Below, piece by piece: positions 54,201 through 61,276 of a stretch of DNA of 63,833 nucleotides; the stretch's first letter is position 1; every line of letters starts with the position of its first letter. The DNA lies in contig JAFZFF010000069.1 of the NCBI GenBank assembly GCA_017556045.1, forward strand, positions 1 to 63,833, given 5' to 3'. Below the pieces are notes generated by a model, which was given only the letters and a program-made list of their open reading frames with translations, was not told the origin of the DNA and made no database searches. The stretch is from Bacteroidaceae bacterium. GTDB taxonomy: Bacteria; Bacteroidota; Bacteroidia; Bacteroidales; Bacteroidaceae. The position numbers and the translations under genes are program-made.

Positions 54201-54444
54201 CGGGACGCTCCTTCTCGATAACCTTCTCTACGAAGAAGGGGGTCACGGGCAAGAAGTAGATCTTGTCTGCTACACCTTCACTGGTCTGTACGGTAGCAAT
54301 ATTGGGGTTGATGAGCACCGTGCTGATGCCCTCTTCGCGCAATGCCTTGAGCGCCTGTGAGCCAGAGTAGTCAAACTCACCAGCCTCACCGATCTTCAAT
54401 GCACCCGAACCCAAGAGCAATACTTTATTGAATTTCTTTTCCAT
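51220..54444 (-). CDS. carB: carbamoyl-phosphate synthase large subunit
   Basis: 1074 residues. It makes carbamoyl phosphate for pyrimidine and arginine synthesis from bicarbonate, two ATP and ammonia. Two homologous ATP-grasp halves are followed by an MGS-like allosteric domain (about 935-1074). The text is close to the eukaryotic CAD/CPS1 type: GEAGEFDYSGSQALKALREE, GGLGSGF, SLKGWKEIEYEVVRDA and ASTGEVGCIG. It starts 26 bp after carA. Because CarA has lost catalytic residues, CarB here may depend on free ammonia or on another glutaminase. Confidence 0.95.
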   Translation of the reverse strand: MEKKFNKVLLLGSGALKIGEAGEFDYSGSQALKALREEGISTVLINPNIATVQTSEGVADKIYFLPVTPFFVEKVIEKERPDGILLAFGGQTALNCGVKLYESGVLEKYNVQVLGTPVQAIIDTEDRELFNRKLEEIDVKIIKSEAVENIEDARAAAERLGYPVIIRAAYALGGLGSGFCDNEEELNKLAEKAFSFSPQVLVEKSLKGWKEIEYEVVRDAYDNCITVCNMENFDPLGIHTGESIVVAPTQTLTASECNKLRELAIRIVRHVGIVGECNVQFAFDTESEDYRVIEVNARLSRSSALASKATGFPLAFVAAKIGCGYGLFELKNSVTKDTAAFFEPAIDYIVCKIPRWDLGKFRGVDREIGSAMKSVGEVMSIGRTFEEVIQKGLRMIGQGMHGFVENKELEIADIDKALREPTDKRIFVISKAMRAGYTIDQIHELTKIDRWFLQKLQNIMNTSKELHACKGVAEVPAELLRKAKVQGFTDFQVSRAVGLEEQLGVDEGLMAVRNRRKELGITPVVKQIDTLAGEYPAQTNYLYLTYAGTEHDIEFARDDKSIIVLGSGAYRIGSSVEFDWCGVQALNTIRKEGYRSVMINYNPETVSTDYDMCDRLFFDELTFERVMDVIELECPMGVIVSTGGQIPNNLAMSLDRMGVRLLGTQAKYIDNAEDRDKFSAMLDRIGVDQPEWSALTSMDDINAFIDKVGFPVLVRPSYVLSGAAMNVCSNQEELERFLNLAANVSKKHPVVVSRFIENAKEVEMDAVAKDGEIIAYAISEHIEFAGVHSGDATIQFPPQKLYVETMRRIKRISRKIAKELNISGPFNIQFLARDNDIKVIECNLRASRSFPFVSKVLKINFIELATKIMLGLPVEKPAKNLFDLDYVGIKASQFSFNRLQKADPVLGVDMASTGEVGCIGDDTSVAVLESMLSVGQRIPEKNILLSTGSAKQKAAMLDAAKLLQSKGYKLFATGGTSRYLTENGVENTLVYWPSEEGMQPQALDMLHRKEIDMVVNLPKNLTTGELSNGYKIRRAAVDLNIPLLTNARLAEAFINAFCGLTASDIPIKSWDEFK

Positions 54445-54470
54445 ATTCTATATATAGTGTAAGAAGGTTC

Positions 54471-55538
54471 TTAAATCAAATTAACAAAATCGTCCATCAA
54501 GTTATCCTTGCGGAAGCCACGGCTGCAAGCCTCGGGGGCAAACTGTGTGCCGAGCCAGGGCTTCTCCTCATGACGGATACCATCTACGGCGCCATCGTTG
54601 AGGTTGGTGAACAACACCTTCCAACCTGCGGGCAGTGTGCTTGCCATTACAGCGTAGCCAATGTTCTGGTTGGTGATGTAGCAGCTGTTGGTATCAGCGA
54701 GACGAGTGGGCTGGTTAGCACCGCGGTGACCGAACTTGAGCTTCTCTACCTGAGCACCTGCTGCCAAGCCGAGCAACTGGTTGCCAAGGCCGATACCGAG
54801 GATGGGCTTACCTGTCTCCATAGCCTTGCGGATGTTAGCCACGGTGTCACCATAGAGAGCGGGGTTACCGGGACCTGTGGTCACCACCACTGCATCGTAA
54901 GCCATTGCCGAGAAATCATAGTTATAAGGAACGCGTACCACTTCTAGGCCGCGAGCCACGAGGTTGCGGATAAGACTATACTTCACACCGCAATCCACTA
55001 CTACCACTTTCTTCGCACCCTCACCATATGTGATAGGCTCAGTGCAAGTAACATTAGCTACCTGGTCAATGGCATCATAAGGTTGAGCGTTTAGGGTTGA
55101 GGGTTGAGCGTCGCCAATGATGATTTGTCCACCCATCACGCCATTGTCGCGTATAGCCTTGGTGATAGCACGGGTGTCTACGCCAGTGATGCCAGGCACG
55201 CCCTCACGCTTCATCCACGCATCGAGTGTCTCAGCAGCATTCCAGTGGCTATATTCCACACTATAATCAGTTACGATGAGTCCGCTCACCTGCATCTTGT
55301 TGCTCTCGAAGAACTTCTCCAAGCCCAGTTCCTTCACTTCGTGTGAGGGCACACCATAGTTGCCCACCAACGGGTAAGTCAGCACCAAGAGCTGACCAGC
55401 ATATGCGGCGTCCGTCAAGCTCTCGGGATAACCAGTCATAGCTGTACAGAACACCACCTCGCCTACTGCAGGCTTCTCTGAGCCGAAAGCAGTACCTTCG
55501 AAGCGCATTCCATTGTCCAATACTAATGTAGCTTTCAT
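54471..55538 (-). CDS. carA: carbamoyl-phosphate synthase small subunit, catalytic residues lost
   Basis: 355 residues. The N-terminal domain (MKATLVLDNGMRFEG, GYPESLTD) and the class I glutamine amidotransferase domain are both recognisable and full length. The nucleophile motif, normally GICLGxQ, reads GIGLGNQ (Cys to Gly, codon GGC). The catalytic His motif QFHPEA reads QFAPEA (His to Ala). QNHG reads QNIG. The Glu of the triad remains. Glutaminase activity is therefore not expected, like the ammonia-dependent mitochondrial CPS1. An in-frame interspersed repeat (55081-55110) encodes AQPSTLNAQP. The frame is intact, so the gene is probably still expressed. Confidence 0.88.
   Translation of the reverse strand: MKATLVLDNGMRFEGTAFGSEKPAVGEVVFCTAMTGYPESLTDAAYAGQLLVLTYPLVGNYGVPSHEVKELGLEKFFESNKMQVSGLIVTDYSVEYSHWNAAETLDAWMKREGVPGITGVDTRAITKAIRDNGVMGGQIIIGDAQPSTLNAQPYDAIDQVANVTCTEPITYGEGAKKVVVVDCGVKYSLIRNLVARGLEVVRVPYNYDFSAMAYDAVVVTTGPGNPALYGDTVANIRKAMETGKPILGIGLGNQLLGLAAGAQVEKLKFGHRGANQPTRLADTNSCYITNQNIGYAVMASTLPAGWKVLFTNLNDGAVDGIRHEEKPWLGTQFAPEACSRGFRKDNLMDDFVNLI
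55081..55110 (-). repeat. interspersed repeat within carA
   Basis: The minus strand reads tandem GCTCAACCCTCAACCCT-type units, like the CTCAACC repeats that occur between genes in Bacteroidales. Here it lies inside carA, in frame, and adds about ten residues (AQPSTLNAQP) between the two CarA domains. Confidence 0.6.
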
Positions 55539-55584
55539 GTTATACTTTTATATCGTTTAATATATTAATATTTTTCTCTCTCAA

Positions 55585-55631
55585 TTATAAAAAACATCCC
55601 CTTACAGCGGCAACGACGCTTGCAAAGGGAT
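55585..55631 (-). terminator. terminator/attenuator upstream of carA
   Basis: ATCCCCTT (55597-55604) pairs with AAAGGGAT (55624-55631, one wobble), with inner AGCG/CGCT. On the minus strand it runs into GTTTTTTAT. The stop codon of the 56-codon ORF (55602-55604) lies inside the 3' arm of the stem, so translation would clash with hairpin formation. Confidence 0.7.
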
Positions 55632-55772
55632 AACACTCAACAACAAAAAAAGCAAAGAATTCAAAGTTACCGACTGTTTATCGTCGATAGCATCACACCA
55701 CTGAGGATACTGCTTCGTGGCCTCCATAGGAGCCCACTTTGATAGCCAATAACCTAAGATGTGCGACTTCAT
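55602..55772 (-). CDS. small protein or leader peptide upstream of carAB
   Basis: 56 residues, MKSHILGYWLSKWAPMEATK... with a C-terminal hydrophobic segment (LNSLLFLLLSVIPLQASL). A purine-rich AAGGAAAG lies about 8 bases upstream of the ATG, unusual in this genome, and a perfect promoter (55797-55828) precedes it. The stop is inside a terminator hairpin and carA follows 64 bp later without its own clear promoter. It may be a small membrane protein, or a leader ORF whose translation controls read-through into carAB. Confidence 0.6.
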   Translation of the reverse strand: MKSHILGYWLSKWAPMEATKQYPQWCDAIDDKQSVTLNSLLFLLLSVIPLQASLPL

Positions 55773-55796
55773 AACTCTACTTTCCTTAATTTCTTG

Positions 55797-55828
55797 CAAA
55801 AATAGTGCAAATCGAATGAAAAACCAAA
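55797..55828 (-). promoter_or_regulatory. promoter of the small ORF and possibly carAB
   Basis: Minus strand: TTTG (55828-55825), 20-bp spacer, TATTTTTG (55804-55797). Full consensus match, start expected near 55790, about 18 bp before the small ORF. Confidence 0.75.
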
Positions 55829-55973
55829 TTTATTTAAGCATTTCTGAGGTTATTCCAATTTTCAAGCTGCAAAGTAGAGTTAAGTCTGTGTTTACCGAGA
55901 GAAAATAACGCCAACAATTTTCATTATTTCTCTCAAATCTACCATTATTACGCAAGTTCTCCGTATCTTTGCA

Positions 55974-55981
55974 AATTATAT
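55974..55981 (+). promoter_or_regulatory. -7 box TATCTTTG before the S9 peptidase gene
   Basis: TATCTTTG lies 28 bp upstream of the ATG at 56009. The stretch 55829-56008 otherwise shows no gene. Confidence 0.6.
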
Positions 55982-56008
55982 GTATTACAAATATAAAGTT
56001 ATATAAGT

Positions 56009-58108
56009 ATGAACTGGACAAAACAAGCGCTACTTATGGCAACAACAGTCGTAGCAGGGGCTATGTGCTCTTGCTCAGACAAAGTAGAAGCCGGATTTAT
56101 CGGTAAGAATGAGATCAAGATTGAGAACGGACGTATGACACCTGAGGCTCTGTGGGCTATGGGTCGCATCGGCGGGATGAGCGTATCACCCGACAACAAG
56201 ACCATCGCCTATGGCGTATCGTACTACAGCGTACCCGAGAACAAGAGCCACCGCGTCATCTACACCATGGACGCCAAGGGCAAGCACCAACGTATGCTCA
56301 CCACGACAACCGCCAACGAAGGCGATGCTGTGTGGATCAAGGGCGGCAAAAAACTGGTCTTCCTGAGCAACGCAAGCGGTAGCAACCAGCTTTGGGAGAT
56401 GAACCCCGACGGCTCAGATCGTCGCCAGCTGACCAACACCGAGAAGGGACTCGAAGGATTTAGCTTCTCGCCCGACGAGACAAAGGTGATACTCGTGATG
56501 ACCGTACAGAATGGTCCCTCGACCGCTGACAAGCACCCCGACCTGCCTCTCTCTACAGGCCGCGTCATCAATGACCTCATGTATAAGCATTGGGACGAGT
56601 GGGTAGACGAGATCCCCCACCCCTACCTCGCTGACTTTGATGGCAACCAGGTGACCAATCCTCGCGACCTCCTCGAGGGTGAGCTCTATGAGTCGCCCTT
56701 GCGCCCCTTCGGCGGCATGGAGCAGTTTGCATGGAGCCCCGATAGCAAGGTGATCGCCTACACTTGTCGCAAGAAGACTGGTGCGGAGTACTCTAAGAGC
56801 ACCGATAGCGACATCTATCTGTACGACATCGAGACTGGACAGACTACTAACATCTGCAAGCAGTCTAATACAGACAAGAACATGGGCTATGACACCAACC
56901 CTCAGTTCTCACCCGATGGCTCGATGATCGCTTGGCAGAGCATGGAGCGCGACGGATATGAGAGCGACTGGAACCGCCTCTACGTGATGGACCTCGCTAC
57001 AGGCGAGAAGCGATTTGTGAGCCGTGCCTTCGATAGCAATGTGGACGAGTTTGTATGGAAGCCCGATGGCCGTGGATTCTACTTCACCGGCGTATGGTTT
57101 GGTACCACGATGATCTATAACCTCGAGCTCGATGGACACTATCAGGCACTCACCGCTGGCCAGTATGACTTTGGTGGCATCACCCTCATGGGCGACCAGA
57201 TACTCTGTAAGCGCCACTCTATGGAGGAGGCAGATGAGATCTATGCCTTCTACCCCAATAAGGGCGACAAGCTCACTCAGCTCACCACAGAGAACAAGCA
57301 CATCTATGACCAGATAGAGCGCGGCAAGGTAGAGCCTCGCTGGGTAAAAACCACAGATGGTAAGGATATGCTCGTATGGGTAATCTATCCGCCCCACTTC
57401 GACAAAAACAAGAAGTACCCCACCCTGCTCTTCTGCGAGGGCGGTCCTCAGAGCCCCGTCAGCCAGTTCTGGAGCTATCGCTGGAACTTCCAGATCATGG
57501 CCGCCAACGACTATATCATCGTAGCACCCAACCGCCGCGGTCTCCCCGGATTCGGTCTTGAGTGGAACGAAGCTATCAGCGGCGACTATGGTGGTCAGTG
57601 CATGAAGGACTACCTCACTGCTATCGACGACATGGCACAGGAGCCCTACGTAGATGCCGACCGACTCGGCTGTGTAGGCGCCTCATTCGGTGGATACTCT
57701 GTATACTGGTTGGCAGGTCACCACGACAAGCGCTTCAAGGCCTTCATCTCACACTCAGGTATCTTCAACCTCGAGCAACAGTATCTCGAGACCGAGGAGC
57801 TATGGTTTGCTAACTGGGACCTCGGTGGCCCCTACTGGGAGAACAACAAGATGACCGAGCACTCATATAGCAACTCTCCCCACCGCTTCGTAGACAAGTG
57901 GGACACTCCCATCCTCTGCATCCACGGTGAGAAGGACTTCCGCATCCTCGCTTCACAGGGCATGGCAGCCTTCAACGCCGCCAAACTTCGTGGTGTGCCT
58001 GCTCAGCTCCTCGTGTACCCCGATGAGAACCACTGGATCTTGCGTCCGCAGAATGGTATACTCTGGCAACGCACCTACTTCGAGTGGTTGGACAAGTGGC
58101 TGAAGTAA
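56009..58108 (+). CDS. S9 family prolyl oligopeptidase-type lipoprotein
   Basis: 699 residues. A lipoprotein signal ends near GAMCSC (Cys about 21 or 23). A beta-propeller follows (repeats such as SVSPDNKTIAYGV, FSFSPDETKVI, FSPDGSMIAWQS), then an alpha/beta hydrolase domain with nucleophile GASFGGYS, Asp in HGEKDFRI and His in DENHWI. This is the DPP/acylaminoacyl-peptidase type of S9, degrading peptides in the periplasm. It has its own promoter and is followed 1 bp later by the outer-membrane protein gene. Confidence 0.9.
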   Translation: MNWTKQALLMATTVVAGAMCSCSDKVEAGFIGKNEIKIENGRMTPEALWAMGRIGGMSVSPDNKTIAYGVSYYSVPENKSHRVIYTMDAKGKHQRMLTTTTANEGDAVWIKGGKKLVFLSNASGSNQLWEMNPDGSDRRQLTNTEKGLEGFSFSPDETKVILVMTVQNGPSTADKHPDLPLSTGRVINDLMYKHWDEWVDEIPHPYLADFDGNQVTNPRDLLEGELYESPLRPFGGMEQFAWSPDSKVIAYTCRKKTGAEYSKSTDSDIYLYDIETGQTTNICKQSNTDKNMGYDTNPQFSPDGSMIAWQSMERDGYESDWNRLYVMDLATGEKRFVSRAFDSNVDEFVWKPDGRGFYFTGVWFGTTMIYNLELDGHYQALTAGQYDFGGITLMGDQILCKRHSMEEADEIYAFYPNKGDKLTQLTTENKHIYDQIERGKVEPRWVKTTDGKDMLVWVIYPPHFDKNKKYPTLLFCEGGPQSPVSQFWSYRWNFQIMAANDYIIVAPNRRGLPGFGLEWNEAISGDYGGQCMKDYLTAIDDMAQEPYVDADRLGCVGASFGGYSVYWLAGHHDKRFKAFISHSGIFNLEQQYLETEELWFANWDLGGPYWENNKMTEHSYSNSPHRFVDKWDTPILCIHGEKDFRILASQGMAAFNAAKLRGVPAQLLVYPDENHWILRPQNGILWQRTYFEWLDKWLK

Positions 58109-58109
58109 T

Positions 58110-58991
58110 ATGAAATATCGGCATAGACATAGAATAGGATTACTCAGCGTATTGATATCAGCGTGTTTGCCCATCTGGGCAAATACGCCTATCATACAAC
58201 CCAATCTGTCTATGAAGACCAAGGTGGCACCAGCATACTTTGGCCCAAATGCCTTCCCAGTCCCCGACATGCTCGATGGCAGGACATCGGCCCACATGCA
58301 GATGAATGTATCGGCCGACTACTACTCAGGTACGCTGACCCACGTGGGCGGTGATGTCACGGCAAGCATGTCTGCCAAGTGTATCATCCCCCTGTTTTCG
58401 TCAAGAGTCAACTTCGTACTATGGATGCCGGTAGCCGAATACTACTACACAAATAGCGAGGTCAATGAGATTAGACGAGTGCCCTATGCATACGACATCG
58501 AGGGGTGGGTATCGGGTGATCTATACATCAGTACAGATATCCAACTCTTTACTCAGAAGCTACATGGAGCAGATATCGCCATACGCTCGGCACTAAAGAC
58601 AGCCTCGGGAAATGCCTACTACATCGCGAGATACTACGATGCACCAGGATACTTCTTCGATGCGGCCATAGGACGCGACTTCGCGCTTAGCAAAAACGAT
58701 GTACTGCGCATTGCCGCAAGTGGAGGTTTCCTCTGCTGGCAAACCGATATAGGCAGACAGAACGATGCCGTGATGTACGGCCTGCAAGCATCGTGGACAC
58801 ACGACAAGTGGAAGTATGAGACCACCTTATCGGGATATTCGGGATGGGAGCGAGACGGAGATTGTCCGATGATCATCAAGACGATGCTATCATACCAATG
58901 GGACCATCTCGCGCTCAACGCCTACTATAAGGCGGGCATCGTCGACTGGCCATTCCATCAGACGAGCATAGGCATCACCTACCGATATTAA
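58110..58991 (+). CDS. hypothetical outer-membrane beta-barrel protein
   Basis: 293 residues. A signal peptide (about 1-24, LLSVLISACLPIWA) is followed by many amphipathic beta strands with aromatic ends (RVNFVLWMPVAEYYYT, DLYISTDIQLFTQ, LALNAYYKAGIV), and the chain ends in YRY, a typical barrel-insertion terminus. The exact family is unknown. It starts directly after the S9 peptidase stop, so co-expression is likely, perhaps in peptide or envelope handling. Confidence 0.7.
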   Translation: MKYRHRHRIGLLSVLISACLPIWANTPIIQPNLSMKTKVAPAYFGPNAFPVPDMLDGRTSAHMQMNVSADYYSGTLTHVGGDVTASMSAKCIIPLFSSRVNFVLWMPVAEYYYTNSEVNEIRRVPYAYDIEGWVSGDLYISTDIQLFTQKLHGADIAIRSALKTASGNAYYIARYYDAPGYFFDAAIGRDFALSKNDVLRIAASGGFLCWQTDIGRQNDAVMYGLQASWTHDKWKYETTLSGYSGWERDGDCPMIIKTMLSYQWDHLALNAYYKAGIVDWPFHQTSIGITYRY

Positions 58992-59051
58992 CTATGTCTA
59001 TATTAAAGCATAAAACAACTATTTACATTAATAAAAACAATTAACAAAACA

Positions 59052-60431
59052 ATGACAAAACAATTGCAACAAACACTGCGCGACTCAAAGGCTGCTCGCT
59101 GGACGGCCCTGATTATCGTCTCGTTCACAATGATGTGGGGATACTTCCTCACCGACGCTATGTCGCCCCTGATGACCATGCTCGAGGTAGAGATGAATTG
59201 GTCAAGTTCGGACTTCGGAATCTTTAACTGGGCCTACTGCTGGTTCAACGTGTTCCTCTTCATGCTCATCTTTGGCGGAATGATCCTCGACAAGCTGGGC
59301 GTACGTATCACCGGTATCGCTACCTGCGCTCTCATGGTAGTGGGTGCCTTCATCAAGTACTATGCCGTAGAGTACATCTCTCCGGGTCCTGACGCAGGCT
59401 ACATCTTCGGCATCCGCACTCAGGTAATGATCGCCAGCCTCGGATATGCAATCTTTGCCGTAGGTACCGAGAACTGTGGTATCACCGTGACAAAGGTTAT
59501 CGCTAAGTGGTTCAAGGGCAAGGAGATCGCACTCGCCATGGGTATACAGGTGGCCGTAGCTCGCTTGGGTACCGCATTGGCTATGATCGTGAGCCCGCTC
59601 ATCGTGAAGAGATTCACCATGTCTACTCCCCTACTCTTTGCGCTTGTGCTCATCGGCATCGGTCTCGTAGCATACTGCGTATTCTGCCTGATGGACGCGA
59701 AGCTCGACAAGCAGCTCGTGGCAGAGGCTGAGGCAGGTGGCGAGGAGGATGAGGTATTCCACATCTCTGACCTCAAGGAGATCATCACCAACAAGGGTTT
59801 CTGGATCATCGCTCTGCTCTGCTTGATGTTCTACTCAGCAGTATTCCCCTTCATGAAGTATGCTACCTCATTGATGGAAAACAAGTATGGCATGGCCAAC
59901 ACCGTAGCAGGCTGGATCCCCGCCCTCATCCCCATGGGTAACCTCCTCATGACTCCTCTCTTCGGCGGACTCTATGACCGCAAGGGTAAGGGTGCAACAA
60001 TCATGATTATCGGCTCGGCAATGCTCATCGGCGTACACATCTTGTTTGCTCTCCCCGTGCTCAACTACTGGTGGTTTGCGGCCTTCATCGCTATCGTGCT
60101 CGGCGTAGCCTTCTCACTCGTGCCTTCAGCTATGTGGCCCAGCGTACCCAAGATCATCCCTGAGAAGTTGCTCGGCTCAGCTTACGCACTTATCTTCTGG
60201 GTACAGAACATCGGTCTTGGCTTCGTACCCCTGCTCATCGGTTGGATGCTCAATGAGTACTGCATCGTGGGCGAGCGTGTTGTAGACGGACAGGTATTCA
60301 AGCAGTACGACTACACCATCCCGATGATTGTCTTCGCTTGCTTCGGCATTATCGCTCTGTTGCTTGCCTTCGCCCTCAAGAAGGAGGACAAGCGCAAAGG
60401 CTATGGCCTGGAGCTCCCCAACATCAAGTAA
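59052..60431 (+). CDS. major facilitator superfamily transporter
   Basis: 459 residues with about 12 membrane helices and a central cytosolic loop (about 220-245, EAEAGGEEDEVFHISDLKE). Conserved parts: GGMILDKLGVRITG between helices 2 and 3 (MFS motif A) and GGLYDRKGKGATI between helices 8 and 9, the duplicated motif. The substrate cannot be read; it resembles the organic-anion/sugar-acid type of MFS found in Bacteroides. It has a terminator after the stop and is convergent with the superoxide dismutase gene. Confidence 0.85.
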   Translation: MTKQLQQTLRDSKAARWTALIIVSFTMMWGYFLTDAMSPLMTMLEVEMNWSSSDFGIFNWAYCWFNVFLFMLIFGGMILDKLGVRITGIATCALMVVGAFIKYYAVEYISPGPDAGYIFGIRTQVMIASLGYAIFAVGTENCGITVTKVIAKWFKGKEIALAMGIQVAVARLGTALAMIVSPLIVKRFTMSTPLLFALVLIGIGLVAYCVFCLMDAKLDKQLVAEAEAGGEEDEVFHISDLKEIITNKGFWIIALLCLMFYSAVFPFMKYATSLMENKYGMANTVAGWIPALIPMGNLLMTPLFGGLYDRKGKGATIMIIGSAMLIGVHILFALPVLNYWWFAAFIAIVLGVAFSLVPSAMWPSVPKIIPEKLLGSAYALIFWVQNIGLGFVPLLIGWMLNEYCIVGERVVDGQVFKQYDYTIPMIVFACFGIIALLLAFALKKEDKRKGYGLELPNIK

Positions 60432-60456
60432 GAGACAACGCTTACATAATGTAATT

Positions 60457-60499
60457 ATCGGCGGTCCCCCACAATGAGGGATCGCCGATTCTCTTTTTC
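60457..60499 (+). terminator. terminator after the MFS gene
   Basis: ATCGGCG (60457-60463) pairs with CGCCGAT (60483-60489), continued by GTCCC/GGGAT, and is followed by TCTCTTTTTCC. It may serve the convergent sod gene as well. Confidence 0.9.
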
Positions 60500-60514
60500 C
60501 TACGAAAGATTTCG

Positions 60515-61120
60515 TCACAAGGGCAGACGGCTCTCGATAACCTCCCAATTGATGATATTCCACAACTCATCGAAATGGGCTATCTTGTCAAAGGCATAGT
60601 CGAGATACCAACTATGCTCCCAGCAATCGATTCCCAAGAGTGGGATGAGCCCTCGACGCCAAGGATTGCCTCCACCAGCCTCTTTGACGATCTGCAGACG
60701 ACCCTCTGTATCTACGGCCAGCCATACCCATCCACTACCGAAGACCGACATGGCAGCCTCGGTCATCTGCCGCTTAAAGGCATCCATACTACTAAAGTGA
60801 TAATTGATGGCATTGACCAGACGCTTGCCGGGTGCCTTATATTGAGATACAGGCACGAACTGCTCGAAATAGAGTCGATGATTAAGCACCTGCCCTGCAT
60901 TGTTATAGATGGGTCCATCGGCCGCTTGTTGCACGATCTCCTCCACGAGTAGTCCCTCATACTCACTACCAGGGACCAGCCTATTGAGGTTATTCACGTA
61001 GGCCGCAAAGTGCTTGCCATGGTGGTTTCTTAGAGTCGCTTCACTGATGAATGGCTCAAGAGCCGTCAACGGATAAGGCAATATGGGCAAGGTGTAAGAT
61101 GTGATTTTTGTTGTTGTCAT
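60515..61120 (-). CDS. sodB: Fe/Mn superoxide dismutase
   Basis: 201 residues from the ATG at 61120 (MTTTKITSYTLPIL). It removes superoxide. Metal ligands are seen: His in LRNHHGKHF, His in LNHRLYF (usually WNHTF-type), and Asp and His in GIDCWEHSWYLDY. GSGWVWL is the conserved helix. The Trp before the second ligand is Leu here, a mild deviation. Whether it uses Fe or Mn cannot be decided. A longer reading from 61150 gives a hydrophobic start (MYTLILSIILMT) that could be an export signal, but the ATG at 61120 matches the family better. Confidence 0.88.
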   Translation of the reverse strand: MTTTKITSYTLPILPYPLTALEPFISEATLRNHHGKHFAAYVNNLNRLVPGSEYEGLLVEEIVQQAADGPIYNNAGQVLNHRLYFEQFVPVSQYKAPGKRLVNAINYHFSSMDAFKRQMTEAAMSVFGSGWVWLAVDTEGRLQIVKEAGGGNPWRRGLIPLLGIDCWEHSWYLDYAFDKIAHFDELWNIINWEVIESRLPL

Positions 61121-61216
61121 AAGGATGATAGATAATATGAGTGTATACATAAGGTATTACGATGATATTGTATCAACCCACGACAAGCAGATTTGTTCAC
61201 ATACGCATAAGACAAA

Positions 61217-61246
61217 TTAGGGCGCATCCTATTGGACGCGCCCTAA
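61217..61246 (-). terminator. terminator after glgP
   Basis: TTAGGGCGC (61217-61225) pairs perfectly with GCGCCCTAA (61238-61246) around a 12-nt loop. It lies about 30 bp past the glgP stop; the T-run is weak on either strand. Confidence 0.7.
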
Positions 61247-61276
61247 CGACTTTATACTCGTAATGTGAGTTTCCGA

